64,000 nt of DNA from Bacillota bacterium. GTDB lineage: Bacteria > Bacillota > Clostridia > Peptostreptococcales > Anaerovoracaceae. Location of the stretch: assembly GCA_017431785.1 (NCBI GenBank), contig JAFRKJ010000037.1, forward strand, positions 62,001 to 126,000. Direction: 5' to 3'. Below the pieces are notes generated by a model. It was not told the DNA's origin and did not search any database. It saw nothing but the letters and a program-made list of their open reading frames with translations. This document shows, in pieces, positions 59,503 through 64,000 of the stretch. Numbering within the stretch: the stretch's first letter is position 1; every line of letters begins with the position of its first letter. The translations under genes were made by a program, and so were the position numbers.

Positions 59503-60945
59503 TTAAATTAAGTGGTCAAATTTTGACATATCTATTTCTTTACCTTCGTCGCGGTCCGCAATCGCCTGTGTTACTTCATCGAAATCTTTTCTGGTCAGAT
59601 TGTATCCCAGGAGGAAGATCATACTGATTGCGATGAAGATTCCAGGAACGATCGTTCCAAAGGACCAGATGACCTTCTGAAGGAATGGCGTAACGGCTTC
59701 TCCTCCGGTATAACCGAAGAGCTGCAGTCCCCAGCCAAGGAACAGTGTTGCGATCGCTTCACCTGCTGTCTGTGCCAGATTCTGAAGCGCCAGCATTTCG
59801 CCCTCTTTCTGTTCGCCTGTTGCCAGATGGTATACGTCGCAGCAGTCATACATCAGAGAGTACAGCAGTGAATAGAACGCACAGGTTCCTAAGGCTACCG
59901 GCAGGCAGAAAATGACGAAAAGGACAAATGGTACGACTGAGACCATGCCGAAAACAAACCAGATGACCAAACCGATCAGATATGCTGCCGTGAATAAGAA
60001 CATAGCCTTCCTCTTGTCCCATTTATTGGCGATACCGAATACGAGAGGAATGCACGCCGTAGAAATGACTGTGTTCATTACCCAGAACAGAGACTGCTGA
60101 GCTTCGCCCAGTCCTAAACAGTTTACCATCATATATACAATGGCTTTATCCATCATAAGATATCCGACAACGAACAACAGTGAAAATATAATGATTTTTC
60201 TGTACAGTTTCAGCTTCAAAAAGCTTCCATAGTCTTTGATCAGTTTTTTCACACTGAGTCTTTCTGCCTTGAGTGCTGCTTTTTCTTCCTCAGTAAGTGA
60301 AGGCGGCACTTCTTTTACGGTCTTTACAACGGTAAAGGCACCAAGGAGCATGATGATGGCCAGTGCGGTTGCCGCATAAAACCAGCTTCTGCCATAACTT
60401 ATGCCTCTTGCCGAGAAGAGGCCTACCATTGCGATGGTTCCGGAAGAACCAAGGAGCATAAGCGGTACTGCAATATAGGCAACCATACTTCTGATGCTGT
60501 TTCTTTCCTTATAATCCGATGTCATTTCTGCTCCCAGAGCAGTCCATACATTGAAATATGCAGCATAAAAAGTATAGAACAAAATCGCGAGTACTGAATA
60601 ATATGCGACCTTCAGTCCCATGCTGCCGCCGATCGGATTGAACAGCAGTGCTGTCGTAATTGCGAATGGAATGACGGATTTTATAAGAATCGGCATTCTT
60701 CTTCCCTTCGGATTTGTTGAATTATCCGATATGTAAGCTACGATCGGTCCGGTTATTGTCTGCACAATAATTGCAACGAAGGAAATGGTTCCTGCGATAC
60801 CTGCCGGTACACCGGCAACATCAGTCAGGAAGAACATGAAGTACGTTGCGAACAGAATGTAAGGTATCGTGTCACACGCCGTACCGCATCCGTATCCCAG
60901 CTTCGTTTTCATTGGGAGTTTTCTCTGGTTTAATTTCTCTTCCAT
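59503..60945 (-). CDS. MFS transporter of the GPH/MFS_2 (glycoside-pentoside-hexuronide) type
   Basis: 480 residues with about 12 helices. KLGYGCGTACDTIPYILFAT, the loop AYISDNSTNPKGRRMPILIK (DxxTxxxxGRRRP-like signature of GPH symporters), LGAEMTSDYKERNSIRSMVAY and YDCCDVYHLATGEQKEGEML are typical. A cation symporter for a small polar solute. Placed between the amidohydrolases and the dehydrogenase, it probably imports their substrate, which need not be a sugar. RBS GGAGA. Confidence 0.92.
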   Translation of the reverse strand: MEEKLNQRKLPMKTKLGYGCGTACDTIPYILFATYFMFFLTDVAGVPAGIAGTISFVAIIVQTITGPIVAYISDNSTNPKGRRMPILIKSVIPFAITTALLFNPIGGSMGLKVAYYSVLAILFYTFYAAYFNVWTALGAEMTSDYKERNSIRSMVAYIAVPLMLLGSSGTIAMVGLFSARGISYGRSWFYAATALAIIMLLGAFTVVKTVKEVPPSLTEEEKAALKAERLSVKKLIKDYGSFLKLKLYRKIIIFSLLFVVGYLMMDKAIVYMMVNCLGLGEAQQSLFWVMNTVISTACIPLVFGIANKWDKRKAMFLFTAAYLIGLVIWFVFGMVSVVPFVLFVIFCLPVALGTCAFYSLLYSLMYDCCDVYHLATGEQKEGEMLALQNLAQTAGEAIATLFLGWGLQLFGYTGGEAVTPFLQKVIWSFGTIVPGIFIAISMIFLLGYNLTRKDFDEVTQAIADRDEGKEIDMSKFDHLI

Positions 60946-61040
60946 TTCAGCTCTCCTTTATGATCGTCAACCTTTAACTGCATCTATAAACATTAACCTT
61001 TAGCTTCTTCATCTCCCGGTGCTTCCGCATCACCGAAACG

Positions 61041-62699
61041 CTATTTCATCTTCTTTCCGCCGAAATAGACCTCCAGCGGTTCGTTATAACTGAACCCTGC
61101 AGGCTCAGCTGCAAGCAGATCATTGTCGAATACCAGGAAGTCCGCATCCTTTCCTGCCTCAATGGAGCCTTTGCTGTCTTCGACACCGAGCTGCTTCGCG
61201 CCGTTTATCGTATACCCCAGAATCATTTCTTCGATGCTCATCTTCTCGTCTGCCGGAGGGAATGACTGAGCCATCCTGTATATTTCAGGAGCGTTGGTCT
61301 TCTCACAGAGCCAGCGTGTCATTCCGATCTCCATTCCGAGATACGGGTTCCATGTTGCAAAATCCTGATAAGCGACATTGTCACTGGACCAGGTGACAAG
61401 AGCGCCGCTGTCCCAGACTGATTTGCAGCGGTACATGGTCGTCGCGCGTTTTTCACCAAGAAGCGCGCTGAGCACTTCGCCCACATATCCCGTGTGCCAC
61501 CAAGGCGTATAATTGGCGATCACACCGAGTTTCGCGAAACGGTCCAGATCATCGTCATGCTGTACCTCCAGATGAGCGCAGGTGACCTTAACACGGAAAT
61601 CATCACCAAGATCCTGTCTGGCCAGCTCTACGCCGTCCAGTATGATGCGGGATGCCCGTTCGCCGACAGTGTGAACGTGAAGGTCCAGTCCTGCCTCATT
61701 CAGTTCCTTGATGATCTCCGCAATTTCTTCCTTGTTGTAAGTTTCTGCTCCCAGTTCATCTGTGCCTTCATACGGTGTGAGCATAGACGCAGTCCTGATC
61801 TTCATAGTGCCGTCCATATAAAGCTTTAAGGTATGGACGTTCAGATGCTCTGTGTTGAATTCACAACTGAAACGCTTCGTCTCTTCTATCGCTTCCTTCA
61901 CTTCATTCCAGTTTGTGAGGAAATAGCTTCCGTCAACATAGACCGGCAGTCTTCCCTGCTTGTCCATTTCGCGCATATACGAATAGAACCTCTCCTGCAG
62001 CCAGTTGTGCTCAGGGAACCCGGCATCAAATACTGCGCTGACGCCCATTTTCTGACAGTATTCGATCCAGCGCGAGATCGACGCATCGATCATCTCATCT
62101 GTCAGATTATCTCTCAGGTGATCGAAGAGGAACCGCCATGCAGCAGCTTCAAATGCATTGCCGGTCAGCTTACCGTCCTTTCGCACATAATAGCTCAGCC
62201 CCGGCGCAGGGTCCGGCGTCTCGTATGTGATCCCGTGCTTATCAAGAACCTTAGAGTTCACCCATGCGCTGTGACATTCTCCTTCCAGGATCACAAGTTC
62301 ACTGTCAGGACAGATGGCATCGAGTTCCTCTTTTACAAGATCTTCCCCATTCAGGGATGCCTTCTCCATATAGAATCTGTAGCGCTCCAGTCCGGGATTG
62401 TTCTTGATAAAGTCTGCCATAAACTCTAAAGCCTTCTGTTTGCTGTCGCACAGAACAAACTCCCCGACATCTGTATAATCAAAGGCAGCGCCTATGGTCA
62501 CATGGACATGGCTGTCAATGATGCCCGGCATAATGAACTTACCACCAAGATCTGTAACTTCTCCTTCAAAATCAGAAAGGCCTGCCTCATCACCAACATA
62601 GACAAACTTGCCATCTTTCACCGCCAGAGCTGTTGCCTGCGGATGGTCTTTGTCCGAGGTGAATATTTTAGCATTCTTAATGATTTGATCTGCTTTCAT
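61041..62699 (-). CDS. Amidohydrolase, YtcJ-like, second copy
   Basis: 552 residues. MKADQIIKNAKIFTSDKDHP, metal site IMPGIIDSHVHVTIG (HxH), LKLYMDGTMKIRTASMLTPY, LDLHVHTVGERASRIILDGV, His in VTCAHLEVQHDDDLDRF, and VTWSSDNVAYQD (Asp). Ends LAAEPAGFSYNEPLEVYFGG. A close relative of the partial gene just upstream (spacing 21 bases) and of the gene at 51.8 kb. The tandem arrangement suggests two enzymes for related substrates in one operon with the MFS transporter. Confidence 0.93.
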   Translation of the reverse strand: MKADQIIKNAKIFTSDKDHPQATALAVKDGKFVYVGDEAGLSDFEGEVTDLGGKFIMPGIIDSHVHVTIGAAFDYTDVGEFVLCDSKQKALEFMADFIKNNPGLERYRFYMEKASLNGEDLVKEELDAICPDSELVILEGECHSAWVNSKVLDKHGITYETPDPAPGLSYYVRKDGKLTGNAFEAAAWRFLFDHLRDNLTDEMIDASISRWIEYCQKMGVSAVFDAGFPEHNWLQERFYSYMREMDKQGRLPVYVDGSYFLTNWNEVKEAIEETKRFSCEFNTEHLNVHTLKLYMDGTMKIRTASMLTPYEGTDELGAETYNKEEIAEIIKELNEAGLDLHVHTVGERASRIILDGVELARQDLGDDFRVKVTCAHLEVQHDDDLDRFAKLGVIANYTPWWHTGYVGEVLSALLGEKRATTMYRCKSVWDSGALVTWSSDNVAYQDFATWNPYLGMEIGMTRWLCEKTNAPEIYRMAQSFPPADEKMSIEEMILGYTINGAKQLGVEDSKGSIEAGKDADFLVFDNDLLAAEPAGFSYNEPLEVYFGGKKMK

Positions 62700-62720
62700 A
62701 GTGTTTCACTCTCCCTGTCT

Positions 62721-64000
62721 TTATTTCATTTTTTTGCCGCCAAAATATACTTCTGCAGGTATATTATAGCTGAATCCTTCCGGTTCTGCTGTAAGCAGGT
62801 CGTTTTCGAACACCAGGAAGTCGGCGTCTTTGCCGGCTTCAATGGAACCCTTAGTTGCTTCGATGCCAAGCTGCTTCGCCCCGTTGATCGTATATCCCAG
62901 GATCATCTCCTCGATGTTCATTTTCTCCTCGTCAGGAGGGAATGAATAATCGCCAATGTAGAACTCCGGAAGTCTTGTCTTTTCGGTGATCTGGCGCGTC
63001 ATCCCGATTTCCATGCCCAGGCTAGGGTTCCAGCATGTGAAATCTTCGAATGTGATGTTATCGCTTGACCAGGTTACAAGGGCGCCGGTGTCCCAAACCG
63101 TTTTGCATCGGAACATATTCTTGGCCCGTTTCTCACCAAGCAGCGGAATCAACGATTCAAGAGGCTCTCCGCCATGCCACCATGGCGTATAATTCGCGAT
63201 GACACCAAGCTCTGCGAAACGCGGGAGATCTGCATCATCCTGAACCTCCAGATGAGCGCATGTGACCTTCACATGGTAGTCATCGCCCAGCTCCTTTCTG
63301 GCCAGCTCCACGGCATCAAGTACAACGCGGGATGCGTTATCGCCCACAGTGTGCAGGTGAAGATCAAGATCTTCCTCATTCAGTAATTTAATCAGCTCTG
63401 CAAGCTCTTCTTTCGTAAAAGCCGGGCACCCCTTTGTCTGCTCGTCAGCGTACGGATCAATCATAGCTCCGGTATGGATCTTCAGGGTGCCATCCATAAA
63501 CGCCTTCATGGTATGCACCTTCAGGTGTTCCGTGTTAAACTCGCGCCGGAAGCGCTTCAGTTCCTTCATACCTTCTTCCATTTGCCACGCCGCCGCGATC
63601 ACGAAGCAGCCATCGATATATACCGGGAGCTTACCCTGTCTGTCCAGATCGCGCAGACGTTCGTAGGCACGCTCATGGAACGCGTTTAATCCGGGGATAC
63701 CACAGTCAAAAACACCGCTGACACCGGCCTCTACAGAATAATCGATCCAGCGCAGCAATTCCGCGTCGATCTGTTCATCGGTCAGGTCCATAGCGCCTTC
63801 CAGAATGATAGGCATTTCTGCTGTCCCTTCGATGATATTTCCGGTCACATGTCCGTCTTTTCGCACGTAATAGCTCAAACCCGGAACAGGATCCGGCGTG
63901 TCATCTGTGATGCCGTGTTTCTCGAGGATGCGGGAGTTTACCCATATACTGTGTCCTTCCCCTTCGTGGATCTGCAGTTCACTGTCCGGGCAGATCGCGT
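62721..64000 (-). CDS. Amidohydrolase, YtcJ-like, third copy (5' end outside window)
   Basis: The frame stays open to the window edge. The last 122 bases encode DAICPDSELQIHEGEGHSIW and the following GITDDTPDPVPGLSYYVRKD, which match the paralogue at 61041-62699 residue for residue in most positions, so a TTG at 63878 is internal and not the start. About 426 residues are visible: FMDGTLKIHTGAMIDPYADE, LDLHLHTVGDNASRVVLDAV, VTCAHLEVQDDADLPRF, VTWSSDNITFEDFTCWNPSL, GYTINGAKQLGIEATKGSIE. It ends EVYFGGKKMK like its neighbour. The N-terminal metal-binding HxH must lie outside. Confidence 0.92.
   Translation of the reverse strand, partial: AICPDSELQIHEGEGHSIWVNSRILEKHGITDDTPDPVPGLSYYVRKDGHVTGNIIEGTAEMPIILEGAMDLTDEQIDAELLRWIDYSVEAGVSGVFDCGIPGLNAFHERAYERLRDLDRQGKLPVYIDGCFVIAAAWQMEEGMKELKRFRREFNTEHLKVHTMKAFMDGTLKIHTGAMIDPYADEQTKGCPAFTKEELAELIKLLNEEDLDLHLHTVGDNASRVVLDAVELARKELGDDYHVKVTCAHLEVQDDADLPRFAELGVIANYTPWWHGGEPLESLIPLLGEKRAKNMFRCKTVWDTGALVTWSSDNITFEDFTCWNPSLGMEIGMTRQITEKTRLPEFYIGDYSFPPDEEKMNIEEMILGYTINGAKQLGIEATKGSIEAGKDADFLVFENDLLTAEPEGFSYNIPAEVYFGGKKMK

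Noticed and set aside
63878-63878. TTG at 63878 as start of the last amidohydrolase
   Set aside because: The frame stays open upstream to the window edge and its residues match the paralogue, so the gene is truncated by the window, not by biology.

Overview
The window looks like chromosome of a Gram-positive, strictly anaerobic clostridium, probably an amino-acid-fermenting gut Eubacteriales/Anaerovoracaceae type. This is inference from content: cobalamin riboswitch, T-box, LexA box of Gram-positive type, AGGAGG ribosome sites, ferredoxin-dependent 2-oxoacid oxidoreductase, citrate lyase, enoate-reductase-like flavoprotein, formate-THF ligase and lipoproteins. Base composition is near 50% GC. 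Most genes lie on the minus strand. No rRNA, tRNA, IS element or prophage was recognised.

Layout. 1-0.8 kb: start of a DHA2-type efflux pump (cut by the window edge). 0.9-8.4 kb: a cobalamin-riboswitch operon of two large secreted surface proteins and a BtuF-like lipoprotein, a candidate Gram-positive corrinoid-capture system. 8.5-20.2 kb: a sugar regulon (GH4 galactosidase, ABC importer, AgaS, an orphan GatZ/KbaZ, beta-helix lipoprotein, ATPase; divergent LacI repressor and BadF-type kinase) with two palindromic operators. 20.2-24.2 kb: phosphatase, TrmL, then a pantothenate operon (DUF2520 dehydrogenase, panB, panC) behind a structured leader. 24.3-27.6 kb: GntR-controlled ABC exporter. 27.6-31 kb: a four-subunit 2-oxoacid:ferredoxin oxidoreductase behind a T-box with an apparent isoleucine specifier. 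31-35.5 kb: citrate lyase citDEF and fhs. 35.7-41.3 kb: small single genes, including a LexA-box gene and an apparently leaderless alpha/beta hydrolase. 41.4-50.4 kb: enoate-reductase-like flavoenzyme, cysteine desulfurase plus AAA+ ATPase, PepD, aconitase-family hydratase. 50.4-51.8 kb: a PD-(D/E)XK-like protein next to a 53-bp-period array of hairpins. 51.8-64 kb: three related amidohydrolases with two transporters, a saccharopine-dehydrogenase-like enzyme and small genes.

The most unusual signals are the B12-controlled surface proteins, the isoleucine T-box on a ferredoxin oxidoreductase (suggesting anabolic reductive carboxylation), the 53-bp hairpin array beside a nuclease-like gene, and a nine-base motif GCAAARGCA occurring about 36 times on both strands, in several reading frames and between genes, where about one is expected. 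All calls were made by eye; coordinates of short sites were indexed by hand.
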